The notes: a model not told the origin generated them from the sequence alone. A DNA stretch of 64,000 bases from Sciurus carolinensis (GCF_902686445.1 NC_062213.1:37150741-37214740), one strand, 5' to 3'. Positions 23,593 to 39,069 are shown, counted from the first letter of the stretch. Numbers and translations: made by a program.

Positions 23593-26530
23593 GGTGCTGG
23601 GGATCAAACCCAGGGCCTTGTGCTTGACTGAGCTATCTCCCCAGCCCTATCATGCATTTTGAGTTAACTTTTTAATATGATGTGAGGTACCCACCCTTCT
23701 GTATATGAACATCCAATGGTTTTAGCATCATTTATTGAAAAAAATATCCTTTTTTCTCCCACTGAATTGCTTCTGCACCTTGTTGAAAATCAGTTGTCCA
23801 CATATATATAAACCTATTTCTGGACATTATTCCATTCCATTGATTTATTTTTCTATTATAATGATAATATCACACTGTCTTGATTGCTGTAGCTTTAAAA
23901 GAAGTCCTGAAGTCAGATAGTGTTAGTCCTCTGACTTTGTCACCCTTTTTCAAAGTCATTTTGGCTATTTGATATCTTTCCACAAAAACTTTAAAATGAA
24001 CTTATCAATTTTTGCAGAAAAATCTATTGGGATTTTGATTGGGATAGTACTGATTCCACAGATCTATTTGAAGAGAACTAACATTGTAACAACATTGAGT
24101 CTTACAACCCATGAACTTGGTAAATCTCTCCATAGAGTTATGTCAACAATAACTGTGGTCTTTAGTCTACTATATTAAATAATTTTGTCTGAATTATTTA
24201 ATATAGTTTATAGTATTATAAATGATATTATTATCAATCATATTTTTAAAAATATCAATTTCTAGCTGTTACTAATATATAAAAATACAATCATCTTTGT
24301 ATATTGAACACTAGAACCTTGGCTATACTAATTTATTAGCTTCTATGAAGGTTTTTTGGGGGAGGTTCAACAGATTTTTTTTGCATAGACAATTATGTTG
24401 TCTGTAAAAAAAGAGAATTTTACTCTTTTATTTCTAGTCTGGGTTCCTTTTATCTGGTTTATTTGCCTTATTGCACTGGCTAGAACCTCCACACAATATT
24501 GAATAAGAGAGTGTGGAGTGGACTTTTTATCTAGATATCAGTCTTAGGGGAAAAGCACTCAGTCTTCACCATAATGTAAGATATTAGCTGTAAGTTTTTC
24601 ATAGAATGTACTTTATTAGTTTGGGCAAGCTCCTTTTCTTTCTTAGCTTGCTGAAAGTTTTTCTTTCTTTATTTTTTAATCACGAATGAATGTTGGGTGT
24701 TGTCAATTTTTGCTATGCTCTAAGAAAATCATGACATATTTATTCTTAGTTTGTTAATATGGTTAATTTCATTTATTAACTTTTGTGTAGTAAACTAGCC
24801 TCACATTCCTGAGATAAATCATGATGTCTTATCCTTTTAATATATTGTAGATTCAACTTGCTGAAAACTTTTTTAGCATTTCTGCATCTCTGTCTACGTG
24901 GTCTATTGGTCTGAAGTTTTCTTGTGATATCTTTTGTTTCGTCAGGGTGTCAGGCTATACTGGACTTACAGAATAAGTTGTTACATTCACTTTGGGTATC
25001 AGAGTGACAGCTGCTGGTTTATGAAACACATTGAGATCTCCTCCCTTCTTCCCAATTTTCTGGCAATACATTTAAAGTGGTATTATTTCTTCATTAAAGT
25101 TAGTAGAATTCTCCAGTGCAGCTATCTGGGCCTGGAGTTTTCTTTATGAGAAGGTTAGCTACAAATCTCATTTCTTGTTAGATGGAAGGATATGCAGGTT
25201 ATCTATTTCTACTTGTCTGGAAGTTTTTTGTTTTTGTTTTGTTTTGTTTTGTTTGCCTCTTGAATCTGTGGGTTCATGGTTTTCATTAAATGTGGAATGT
25301 TTGCAGTAAATTATATTTTCAAATATAGTTCCATGTTCCACTCTCCTCTCCTCAAGGTCTTTAATTGCATATGTTAGGCAGCTTGACATTATCAAACAGT
25401 TCACTGATGTTTTGTTACCTTATAATTTTTTATTTTCCGTATTCTTTTGGAAATCCATTTTAATCCATTTTCTTCAAAGTCACTAAATAGTTTTTTTCTG
25501 CAAGATTTAATTTGCCACTAATCTCTCTGTGTATCCTTCAGATCAGACATTGTGGCTTTCATTGCTAGAAGTTTGATTGAGGTATTTTTTATGCTTTCTA
25601 TATTTGTAATTTTTTAATATGGAAACAATTTTTGTATCTGTTTCAGTGTCCTGCAAATTCTAATATCTGAGTCAATTCTGGATCACTTTTAATTGATTGA
25701 TTTTTTTTTTCTCTTCCTTCTGTGTTGTATTTCCCTACTTCTTTGCATGACTGGCATTTTTTTTTTAATTAGATGCTAGGGATTGTGAGTTTTACCATGC
25801 TGGATATTTTTGGAGTCCTATAAATATTCTGAGCTTTGTTCTGAGATGCAAATAAGTTACTTGGAAGCAGTTGGAACTTTCTAAAACTTTGTTTTAAGAT
25901 TCATTAGATAACACCAGAGCAGTGCTCACGTAGGGCTAATTACTCCTCAATACTGAGCTGAGACCCTTCGGAGTAGCCAGTACCCCACAAATCCTGAGGC
26001 CTTCTGAGGTGAAAACAGGTGCACTTTATGACCTTGTAGGAGGGTGAGGCACTCTTCCTTCTAATCCTAATCCTTTTGCTTGGTTCTTTCCTCCCCTGCC
26101 CCTGTGTTGGGTAGCTTCCTCTCACACATACATGACCCAGCTGGACATGCGAGGGGACTTGCCACAGCTCCCTGGAGTTCTCTCTGCAGCTTTCTCTTCT
26201 CTTGCATTCTGTCCTGCAAATGCTAGCCACTTCCGTCTCCTGGACTGTGAACTCCATCCCCTCAAGTCAGTGAACCCAAGCACCTGTGGGTCCCCTCCTG
26301 CCACTGTGGCTTGAAAACTTCCTCAAGGCCTGAGCTGGGGTTGTCATCAGGGAGCTACCTCTTCTGTTTCTGTTTTCTCAGGGCCCACTCTCCTTTGCTG
26401 CCCAATTTCCTGAAAACGATGGCTTTATATATATATTGTCCTTTGGGTTTTGTTGTTGCTTGAAGTTGGAGAGTGAGTTCACTTCCTACTACTCCTTCCT
26501 GGTCAGAAGCAGCACTCTCTGCTCTCATTT
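22440..26530 (-). mobile_element. Long old LINE-1 block, antisense
   Basis: Reverse LINE-1 ORF2 sequence runs through 22560-25420 (for example TTCCAATGTGGTTGCAAAAT, CATCATTTATTGAAAAAAAT, GGGATTTTGATTGGGATAGT). A related upstream-type block runs 25430-26530. Frames are broken throughout. A younger ID SINE is nested at 23562-23647. It may be more than one element. Confidence 0.7.
23562..23647 (-). mobile_element. ID SINE, reversed, nested in LINE-1
   Basis: Poly-T of about 29, then GCGGTGCTGGGGATCAAACC to TCTCCCCAGCCCTA. The flanking LINE-1 resumes after it, so it inserted later. Partly deleted in the middle. Confidence 0.85.
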
Positions 26531-27458
26531 TAGTGTACTTACGTCCCTACCTGTCCTTCTCCCACCTGTCCTGTGAGCTCTCGAAGGCAGGACTTCATAT
26601 CCCTTCCTAAATCTGAAGGAGTTAGCATCATCCCTTCTGCTTGTAAAGCCAACAATCATTTGTTAACTAAAGTCTCAGACTCTGACACACACACAGATGA
26701 AAAAGAACAACATCTCTGTCTCGAAGAGGCTTAGACACCCCTGGGAAGACAAACCAGGTTACCTCTTCTGTAAAACAGGGGGACAGAGAATAGAGCCCAG
26801 CTGAAGAAGGAGCCAGACTCAGTCCTGGCTCCGAGGCTAGTTTCATCAGCTGTTCGCAGACACTGTCTCTACAACAAAAAGGTTCTGTTCAAACCAGTTT
26901 GGCAGACTCTGGGTTAAATAGAATTCAAGGGGTGTCTTCACCGCAGGAATTCTCAGTCTCTAATATGCTCATGTGCATTGTGATTCTCCAAGAAGTGTAA
27001 AGTAAGCAATATTTCTCAAGCTGTTTTGATGACAGCCTTTCTCTGGTCTTACAGCATCTTGGAAGACTGATATTTCTTGGAAAGAGTTTTGGAAAAAAAA
27101 AAAAAAAAACTTCGTTATAGCCTCACCAACAATGGTTGTCTAGTTTCTGCTTATATAAATTTAATTTCCAAGGACTTCTGAGATGAAGCCTATCACAATT
27201 CTGCCTTTGGAGACCTCTGAGCAGAAGAATGCTCTTCCCACGTTGAGGCCACACCTGACTTCCTGTAACTCTTTGATTTAAAAAAGGGCAGGGGGCTGGG
27301 TTCTTTTATACAGTAAGTTATTGTGCTGAGAGTATAAGTCAGCACATAAATCTTTGACTAATTGTCTTCAAAAAGGATCCTATTACCACCAAGGGAAAAA
27401 TATACATAGTGGTTCAGAGGAGTGGGATTCCAATTTTAGCAGCAAAAATTGTGTTTTG

Positions 27459-27493
<35 letters not shown>

Positions 27494-28660
27494 GAAACTT
27501 ACATGAAACTTAATGTCAGAGGGGAAACTCTGGTTGAAAGAGGGGTGGGACCCCTGTTCTCTCACCCTCTCCCTGGTGACAAAGGTGCTTAAGGCTCAAG
27601 GATCAGGGTAGAACACTATGGAAGTATGGAAGTTACTGATTCAATAATATTCTTCTAGCTCTAAGTGAGAAAGTATTTATGTCATTTAGCTACATAGATA
27701 ATGATCCTATTTTTAAATTTTCTAAAGATTTTCATGGCCTGTTCCAACCTCTTTTCCTGGTATATAAATCCTTCTAAGAAGGGTGTTCTTTATCTATAAT
27801 CTAAAAACAACCCAGCACAGCCTAACCTCTTTTGCCCTTAGTCTGCTGTCAGAGAGTCTTGAATTTCTGGTTCCCTGTTGGAAGACGCTAAATTTTCTGA
27901 TGGAAAGAGTCAGTCTGGTTTTCTTCAGAGAGAGCACAGAGCGTTGACTTTTGGAACTGAGCCTGGCCTCTGTTAATCCCACAACCTTTCGCAGTTCACC
28001 AGACTGAGTCCTTCCATTCCAGCCTTCCAAGAGTGTGCTCCTTCGGAGGGAGAGAGAAGAAAATATTCAGATAGGTCACGAGGAGGGTGGTAGGGACCCA
28101 GGTCACAGTCGGGAGCTTGCTGGGGCGGAGCCAGTGCTAGGCTCCTGGGTGTCCCAAAGCTTCACATTTACCCAGAGACAAGAATAGGACTCCCCGAGTT
28201 TAATTAAAAACAGGATGGTCCTGTTAGGTCTCTCACTGACATTGCTAAAAATAAAGTGGGGAAGTAGCCTGGTTTCTTCATAGTTTAATCCCATTAACTT
28301 TTGGGGGCAGGGGAACTGGAGCTAATAAAAAAAACAGGCTTCGCTTCAGTTGCTGTCTGGGGTTGTGTCTTTTCTTTCTCTTTTCTCTGGAGTCCCAGAT
28401 TTTGAATTCTAGAACAATCAACTGTTGGTTGTTGATGGGGAACCCAGAGATAACTCCCCAAATGTGGCTTGCACAACGGTCCTCCACTTTCTGGCCCTGG
28501 GCACCATGCCCTCGGCTGTCTGCTGACTTCTCTGGAACCACCCCCATCATGGACTTGGTTTTTAGAGTCCACTCATCTCTAGTGGAGACTTGATACACAT
28601 TAAAGAGAAAAGTCTAATCTGAGTGCCACGAAAAAGCCACCTGGAAGTGTGAGCCTCTTA

Positions 28661-29160
28661 AGGTGATCTCCCTTGCGCCTCAACCCCCATTGCGCCCAGA
28701 CACAGGTGTCCCCAAGCCCAGGGTACAAAGCTTCCCTCCAGTCTGCTCCACGGCGCTCGCTCCCATGGGGCAGGTGGGTGGGAGGGAGAGCTGCTTGTTT
28801 GTGTTTTATACAACCTGCCCTCAGTCGCCGTGCCAGCTCCGCTCCTTCAGCCTAGAGCGAGAGACTAGGACTGACCACTCGGTAGCGTGCGCGGCCCGTT
28901 TTCTAACCCAGGCGCACGTGCGCTTCATCTTCAAAGCTTCTGCTCAACCAAGAGTGTTGGAGGAATGGCTCTGGGCCAGCACCAGTCGGTTTCGCTTCAG
29001 AATCCCCAGAAGGGTGTTTCATGAGCCCCAACCCTGGGGGCGGAAGGTTCCACAGTCTCCCAGAACAGTGGGTCTTACTGGCTGTCAGGAGATCCAGAGG
29101 CGCCTAGGGGAGGGCGCCTTGCGGGAATGACCACGGTCCATTTCAACACGGCTCCTGCAA
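28661..29160. promoter_or_regulatory. CpG-rich patch in the NCALD intron
   Basis: I count 25 CpG dinucleotides in 500 bp, while flanking intron has about one per 100 bp or fewer. No repeat was recognised. At 28912-28923 is a perfect 12-bp palindrome with a CACGTG core. The patch could be a promoter, enhancer or simply a GC-rich relic. A 155-codon open frame crosses it, but that is expected from its composition. Confidence 0.4.
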
Positions 29161-29739
29161 GGGGCACTTTGGGGCTGCAGGAGGGTATCTGCAAGTCCTT
29201 TCCCAGAGGATGGTGACATAGAAGAGAAGACAGACCAAACCTGTCTTGTCGACTACTATATCCACACCCTGAACACAGAGCAGATAAGAAATAATTGTGG
29301 AACAATGTTGAATGACAATTTTTTAAAATTCTCTGAACATGGTTGCTTGAGAAAAAAAGGGAATAGAGGCAGATTTAAGAAGTGGTGTAAATACAAAAAT
29401 CAAATTTAATACCACTTGCACCTTTTTGTTGCTCGCAGAAGAAATATGTTCCTTAGCCTGGTCTATGAGGCCACATTGACTGTCCTCACCTGCTCTTACA
29501 CGTTGGGTGGTCTCCCCACCATTTCCCCCACCCTGGGCTTCTAGAGTGTGTCCCTGTGTCCTTTACCTCTTTAAACCCAAGCTCTCTTCCTCTCTTTGTT
29601 CAGTCATGGGTCCTCGGGGAAGCCTGTCCTAACCATCCTGCCAATCCCCAACGATCTGGCAAGATTACACACCCTCCTCTGTAGCAGTCAATAGTGACCT
29701 TACGTTTCTTTCTCTGATCATTTTTGTTTGTTTGTTTTT

Positions 29740-30020
29740 TATCTGACTACATTTTATTTTAATTATTATTTTATTTTTTACAGACTGCATTTTGACTCAT
29801 CGTACACAAATCGGGTACATCATTTCTATGGTTGTGCATGATGTAGATTCCTACCATTCGTGTAATCATAAATGTACATAGGGTAATGATGTCTGTCTCA
29901 TTCCACGATTTTTCATACCCCTCTCCCTCTCATTTACTTCTATATAATCTAAAGTTCCTCCATTCTTCTCTCACCCCTCCACCCCCTACCCCCATTATAT
30001 ATCATCCACTTTAACAATGC
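29740..30020 (-). mobile_element. LINE-1 3' end, antisense
   Basis: Reverse copy of the same 3' end seen at 10060-10286 and 49226-49436: GACTGCATTTTGACTCATCG, CATAGGGTAATGATGTCTGT, then a CT-rich stretch. Strongly 5' truncated. Confidence 0.75.
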
Positions 30021-31779
30021 GTATCATCCTTATTTAACAGTAAACTCCACAAGAGCAAAGATTGGGTCAATCATAGTACCTGGTATATAATGGTGTCTCA
30101 GTAAATAGTTGATGAATGAATGAATGGATAAATGAATGAAAGCAGGAGATAGAATAAACTAGGAGTGGAGGTTTTCATAACCTGGGATCCATGGATGAGC
30201 TTCTGAATCCACAAGCCCCTGAAATCACCTGCAGTGGGGCCTGTGTATCCAGAGGAGCATTTGTAAAATTTCTAAGGGTAGAGGCCATAGCTTTTGACAG
30301 ATTAGGAGTCTGAGTTTTACATGGATATGGTAATTATGTGACAAGAGGAAGGAGAAAACAAAAAAAGGATGGGAATGAAAAATATAAAAAGATAAAAGGA
30401 GAACTTTATAGAGAGAAGTGGAACTGAGAGGTGAGAGAGGAGAACATAGATAAGGTGATGGAGTGGGTCAGCTATCTTTGAACAAAGTCTCTGAACTTAG
30501 TGAGCCTGACTCTCTGTGAGACCCTGTGTTAAGCACCATCGGTGGTCTAATGAGTAGTTGTACCGGATTGTCACTGTCACATCTAAAAAGAGAATATTCT
30601 AGCTAATTATGATTTAGGGTAAGTGGAATGAAATATTCCCAAAGAGGTGGTATGGATCCATTTGCTAGTGCAGTGGAAGGGAGATTACACAGCAATAGAT
30701 GGAAGGAAAATTATGGAGGGCTTCCTGGAGGAGGGTAACATTTCATCTCCCCCAAGACTTGGATGCATATCAGGGAGGAGGGAAGTGAAGGGGAAGGTTC
30801 AGATGAGAAAGGAGTATGAATAATGTCACTGGTTCAGGAAAATAAGGTGTATGTCAGACAGGTCAGTGGACTCCTCAGAGCCTTTGTGAGTATCTGAGCT
30901 GGGAGTTGCCCCTTGGACCAGTCATGGACACAGGGCAGGCGTAACTATAAGGAGCCAGTGAGATGATCCTAGGGGCTAGAACAGACCCTGGGAAGAGCAA
31001 TCCAGGCCCAAAGAAGGCAGAGGATGGGTAATTACACAGCTCCCCTAAGACTTGTGGCAAAAATAAACTCATTCTGTCTATACACGCTCCTCCCTCAACA
31101 CCTCACCCTCCTGAAGTGGGTCAGGCTTACCCCGTTGAGGTTGTACTGGTGTGGCCTGGTGGGCACTGAGGTCTAGTTACTGTTCTGCTGTTGTCGATCT
31201 AAGGTTCCTGGGCTTATGAACTCACAAAACACACAACTGCTGTAAGCCCGAAATCCATGTGTGTGTCACTGACTCTACTTCACCCAGGTTGGAAGTTACA
31301 GGAAAGCTATCCATTTAACACAGAAAGCTGAGGTGTGGAAAGACCTCAAGACATTTGCTGGTGTGGGGACGCTTGTGCTTTCTACTCCTCTTACTGAATA
31401 TTCAGCTGGCCCTGAATATTCAGGGCTTCTGTTTCTCCACTTGAAAAAGGAGCTCTACCTCAAGGGCCTTTCCTGGATCCCCCAAGGAATTAGGTGTCCC
31501 TGACAGCTTGGCACATGACACTATAACTCTAGTACAGGTGGTAGCGTAGACCTGGGGCAGAGGGGACATCAAGGTCCAGGAGGAGGACAGATGATGACTC
31601 TCTTTTGCCTCCAGAGACACTTCAATGAACACTCTTGGGAAAGCTAACTGACTGTGTTTAGCAATGACACTCATCACCCTGAAGAGGGCTGTGCTCCTGA
31701 GTGTCACCTTCTTTCTAGATCATTCACTGTGGAGGCAGCCCTGGAGTTCAGCAAGAGCTTGGATAGGTTCAAGACAGAC

Positions 31780-31944
31780 TCAGAGCCACACACTTGTAAT
31801 CCTGCTACTCAAGAGACCAAGGCAGGAGGATCGCAAGTTCGAAGTCAGGGCAACATAGTGAGACTTTGTCTCAAAATAAAATAAAAAGGGCAGGAGATGT
31901 AGCTCAGTGGTAAAGCATCCCTGGGTTTAATCCCTGGTACTGAA

Positions 31945-31950
<6 letters not shown>
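31780..31950 (+). mobile_element. B1-dID SINE
   Basis: B1-like half (CACACACTTGTAATCCTGCT, GAGGATCGCAAGTTCG-type wording) joined to an ID half (GATGTAGCTCAGTGGTAAAG). Its tail has grown into the GA/GACA repeat at 31950-32002. Confidence 0.85.

Positions 31951-32002
<52 letters not shown>
31950..32002. repeat. (GA)n(GACA)n microsatellite
   Basis: About 16 GA units followed by about 5 GACA units, starting at the tail of a SINE. Confidence 0.95.
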
Positions 32003-32003
<1 letters not shown>

Positions 32004-33268
32004 TGGGAAGCCTGACCTGAGGGATCAGGTTTGGAATGGAATCAGCCCCAGGATCAGTATCATGGGTGGTTGGTTCCATTATTTGTTCTGATTGTATTGA
32101 CTGAGATTGGAGTATCTGCTCATTTGTCCAGAATATTTCAGGGACTTCAGACAAGGTTGATCCTAAACAAGAGTGTAAAGCAGAGAAGTTTAACCATTAG
32201 CAACCCTTTTGCTCCTACATTTCCCAGTCAGAGATTATCTTCACTTAGCTGCCTTTTCTCTGATCTCTCCAGCTACCCTGCTGTACCCAGAACTCTAGAA
32301 CTTTCTGAAACCTCCTGTTCACCCTCTGGCAAATCTACTGAAGTTTTCCCCCAGGGCTAAGGTGCTCAAAATGACTCTGATCAGCAAAGCCATGATCTGG
32401 GGATGAAAAACAATGACTTTACATTACTCTTCCTAAAGAAAGACTGTATTTGATACCTGAGGCCTTCTGGGCCCTTCCTGAGTACCCTGGAGAGGTCACA
32501 GGTGGTGGTGACAGTTTCTGTAGTAATTACAAACCTGTTTTGGTAGAATCCTCTAATGCTCATCAGATTCATGGCTGTGCCCAGTCTATCTCGGGCCCGA
32601 AATTGGACAATTATTTTGATCCCAAACCCTGAGGGCAGATTGTTTCCATCTCAGAGGTCCCTGGAAATTTGCTGAGAAGAAATGTGAGATTAGGGTCACA
32701 TGCTACAATGGGGAGGAACATCAGGGTGGATTGGGATAGATTGAGAATGTCTGTCTGGGAAAAGACTGTCAGTTGTCTGTCATCCTCCTGAGGTCTAGGA
32801 GGAGACCACAGTAGTCCCTACTTGTCTTTGCCACCTAGGGAATGTCATCTGCAGTCTCTCTTCAAGGTGAGGCCTGAGCACAGTGGCATCCGCTCTTGTC
32901 AGCATGGGTGCTGGTTACAAGGACAAAACTTCAACCCTTGCCCCTTCTCCCAGTTCCACTCCCAGATTCTGCATTTAAAGAAGAGCCCCAGGGAATTCGC
33001 ACACACATTAACATTTCAGACATGGCCTTTGTGGGTCCTCCTGCCAGTTGTCACTAATGAGGGTATCGCTGGAGGAAAGGAAGCTCTATTGGCCTGGGTT
33101 CTACCAGTAACTATACATGGTGCCCTGTGATAAATCAGCAGGGACAGGACCAGCTCTACCTGGGCCTGGAGAACCTTCCCTCCATCTAGTATTTGGGAGG
33201 GTTATCAGTAAGGCTACTGTGTGCCAAGCCCTGTTTCTGTTTGACCACCCTGTCACTTCTGTCCCCAG

Positions 33269-33374
33269 GCGATCTACAAGATGGTCTCTTCTGTCATGAA
33301 AATGCCTGAAGATGAGTCAACTCCTGAGAAAAGGACAGAAAAGATCTTCCGCCAGATGGACACCAACAGAGATG
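33269..33374 (+). CDS. NCALD: NCALD second coding exon (residues 127-162)
   Basis: This 106-nt exon is flanked by acceptor AG at 33267-33268 and donor GT at 33375-33376. It begins with Ala127 ([16 protein letters not shown]) in phase 0 and ends with one base of the Gly162 codon, so the next intron is phase 1. It encodes the linker after EF-hand 3 and the entering helix and first loop positions of EF-hand 4 (D157, N159, D161). Arg160 in the loop is characteristic of NCALD; its close paralogs have Asn there, from memory. It is separated by 21,371 bp from the first coding exon and by 2,532 bp from the last. Confidence 0.97.
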
Positions 33375-36004
<2,630 letters not shown>

Positions 36005-36737
36005 TCCCAGCACCCCACCATCTGTAGAGCTGCTTGTGTTCCCTTTTGATTCTTCTTTTTAACATTTTTATTTTTATTTTTTTTGCCAAACAATATCGAT
36101 GGTGATGCTGTCCCCTGTGCAGTCAGAGGCACCTTCCTCCGTGACGCCTTCGCCTTCCGCTTCTTTCATCGTGGACGCTTCGTGGGAATGCCCAGAGCCC
36201 CAGCGTGTGTGGAAAGCATGAACAGACTTCGTGGTGTTCCTTGTTTAATGACTTCCTAATCGTTATTATTATTTTTTTTTCTTCTGATTCTAATGTTTTT
36301 GTTCTAAAACCTAAGACTCGGGGGGCGGGGGCAAGAGAAGGGAATCCAATTTAATCCAGTGATTCCCCTGCAAGCTTCCAGGGGCTTTGTTTGAAAGACA
36401 AAACTCCCCACCTGGGTCTGTTGTCACACATGCCCTTGGGGCAATGGATGGCACCAGATGCTGGATTCCCCAAGAACAAGTTACCCTCTGGGGCGAGGCT
36501 ACTAAAGGGAGCGGGGACATCCCCCACGAGGTCCACTCCGCCCTCCGCCCCAGCAGGCTGTAGTTTCTAAGCTGTGAACATTTCAAGGTAAATTAATAGA
36601 GAAGAAAAAAGATGGCTCAGCTATTTTTTTCACAGGTTTACACTGGTTGAGCTCATAGGAGTTTTCTTTGGAAATCAAACACAAATGGGTAACAATCCAA
36701 AACCAGACCCATCTTGTTGCCTATTGTGATTTAAAAA

Positions 36738-36739
<2 letters not shown>

Positions 36740-36797
<58 letters not shown>

Positions 36798-36799
36798 AA
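36740..36799 (+). repeat. (GAAA)n microsatellite in the NCALD 3' UTR
   Basis: About 15 nearly perfect GAAA units, followed by a degenerate A/G tail to about 36809. The apparent open frame across it is only the repeat read as Lys/Glu/Arg codons. Confidence 0.95.
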
Positions 36800-36815
36800 A
36801 AGAAAAAAAGACTGC

Positions 36816-36823
36816 TGTATATA
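36816..36823 (+). promoter_or_regulatory. Pumilio-type site in the NCALD 3' UTR
   Basis: TGTATATA matches the Pumilio consensus UGUANAUA. It sits 17 nt after the GAAA microsatellite, on the transcript strand. Function is inferred from the motif only. Confidence 0.4.
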
Positions 36824-38579
36824 AAATACTGGGATTGCAAACCAAATTAAGTGTTTTGCCTTGTAAATGCATGTTTAGTGAGCACTAATACAATCTGATT
36901 ACAGAAGACTGTTTTTAGTAGCTTATTGTAAGCCAACTATGATGAATGTCCATGTTGTCTTGTTTCAAAGTCAGATCTGTCTTTGCACAAATGTACCAAT
37001 CTACAAGTATATTTTGTATATTCCATAAAAGTACAAGGTAATCCTGACAAGGGCCCAACTTTGATTCAGAATGCTTTTCCAGAGTCACAGTGACTGGAGA
37101 ACAGAAGCAGGGTAAGAGGGAGGGGATCAGGTCATGGGGGCACCAGGAGGATAAGACTTCTGAGAGGGGCCCGCTCGTGGTTTGCTGGCTAAGCTCAGCA
37201 GCCCATTGGCAGCATGGGAATGGAGGTGCCATACTTTCCTGAGCAGATGACTATTCCGCAGACTGAAGAACAGTGGCCTAAGTTCTTGGGACTTCCCAGT
37301 GGTTTAGTCACCTTCCTGGTTAGGAAGGAATATCATATTAGGAATGCTCACTTTTTTTTTGCCTGTTCAAAGAGTCTGAGGGGGACAGTCATTTAATTCA
37401 CTGTAAGAAGGCCCAAGCAAGTCCATCAATGGTGTCCAAGGTCCTGCTAATGGTATTTTCCATCACTGTTTTATTTGAATGCACATTTCTCTTTCCAGAA
37501 GTGACAACACAAACTTGAGTTGCTCTTTGGGTTGGTCACCTCATGCACACTAATTTGAATTGAAGGCTAAGAGGGAAAACCTCCCGTCACTGGAAAGTCA
37601 CCCTAGCAGCAGTTGGGTGACATGGGGTGGGGGAGGGGGCTGAACACTCCAGGATAAAGGGGGGACCTGTCCCAAGTGAAGGCAGAGAGGTCCCCCCAGG
37701 GATCTGTCTGCTGCCAAGTCACTTCCTGTGAAACAGGAACCACAGAAAGACAAATATAACTCGGAGGAAAATGCTACTGAGTACCTCCTAACCTCCAGGT
37801 TCCTGTGTATGATTTGAATCTATTCTAATTGGTTTCAAAAATCCAAATTTGTGTGGTAGACACAAAACTACATTTGCAGGGTAAAATGTTGAGACCTGGA
37901 CTCAGTACTCTTAATCTCCGAGTGTCCCTTCTTCATATTCTATGCCAAGACTTGCCAAATTCCTCCATGGGCCAAGTGGTCAAATCTGTTTCTGAAAAAT
38001 AGGGAATTAACCTAATTTGTGGAGTGCAGAGGGGAAAGAGGGTCCAGCCGTAGTGTTTGGGAGTTGCACCCCACTTTTTTCTGATCTGGATTGAAGACCT
38101 AATTCCTCCTTTTAGTTCTTTCAATAAGTAGACTCAGTTAAGGTTGGAGGAAACCGCTGGATTCTGCCCTAGGTTCTGATGTGTTGTCAAACTCTGTTCC
38201 CTAGAATGAGAGCTGGGGTGAGGAGCAGAGAAGGTCTCCAGCTGTTCAGGCAAGAAAGAGAGCCAGTGTCCTTGACAGATGGACACTGCTGGGCCCCAGA
38301 AGGTACTGAGGTGGCCCTGGTGTTGCCAAGCCACTGACCGACACTGAATCTTCTCCAGGCTGTTTTTCTCCTCCTCCTCTTCCCAGGAAGACCTTGGTAG
38401 GTCTAATCCAATGCACTCAAGTTTGGCCAAGGGACTGCACTGCACCCAGAGGGCTGAATGCCTGAAGGCTTCTATTGCTCCTATACTGGGTTGTTCATTG
38501 TCTTTGCTGTTTTCAGGACTCTGGAAATGGAGTCTGTTCTGTCCCAAGTAAAACCAGACTGTGGTGTGCAAGGGACTGG

Positions 38580-38585
38580 AATAAA
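38580..38585 (+). terminator. NCALD: NCALD polyadenylation signal (AATAAA)
   Basis: A canonical AATAAA hexamer about 2.6 kb after the stop is followed by a GT-rich downstream element. No other perfect hexamer with as good a downstream element was seen in the 3' UTR. ATTAAA at 38778 is the main alternative. Confidence 0.6.
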
Positions 38586-39069
38586 ATGATTTATGACCTG
38601 AAGGATGCTACGGAATGTTTGTTCATATCTTGCTTAGGGTGGGGAAGGGGTCTGCTGTGTGTGCTGTCCCATCCCAGCAATGTGTCCCAAGGAGACTTTC
38701 CATAACGGGAAATCAAGAATTGTCAATCATTTGGAGCAGCCCCTTAATCAATTGACTTTGTGTAACTCCTGCCTGGCATTAAAGCATGTTTATTATTTAA
38801 TATGATTGTTTGGAACATGGAACGTGGAACATGAGATTTTCCTGACTACCCTGATGCCCTAGCCTGAATTTGTACTTAGAGAGGTTCCAGGTTTGAATTT
38901 TGACCTCCTCGTGGGTATCATTTCTACCCCAGAGACAAAGGCCTATCCAAAAGCTTTCTTGGTCCGTGGGGTTTTCTTGCTTTCTTTCCATGATAGCCTT
39001 TACTTTCTTCCAATTTCCTTTCCTTTCTCAAACTGGAGTCCAAACATTAGGCACAACAGAAGGAGAATC

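Larger units (their letters stand above)
36005..38605 (+). other. NCALD: NCALD 3' UTR
   Basis: This is about 2.6 kb of non-coding sequence after the stop with no acceptor-bounded exon seen. It contains a T-rich stretch at 36055-36085, a GAAA microsatellite at 36740-36799, a Pumilio-type octamer at 36816-36823 and, at its end, AATAAA at 38580-38585 followed by a G/T-rich stretch near 38630-38670 as expected of a cleavage region. The end coordinate is inferred from that signal; an ATTAAA at 38778-38783 is a possible later end. Confidence 0.7.

Noticed and set aside
28663..29130. 155-codon open frame on +
   Set aside because: It lies in the GC- and CpG-rich patch where stops are rare, has no recognisable domain, and has no splice or conservation support.
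36668..36850. Lys/Glu-rich frame in the NCALD 3' UTR
   Set aside because: It is the GAAA microsatellite read as codons.
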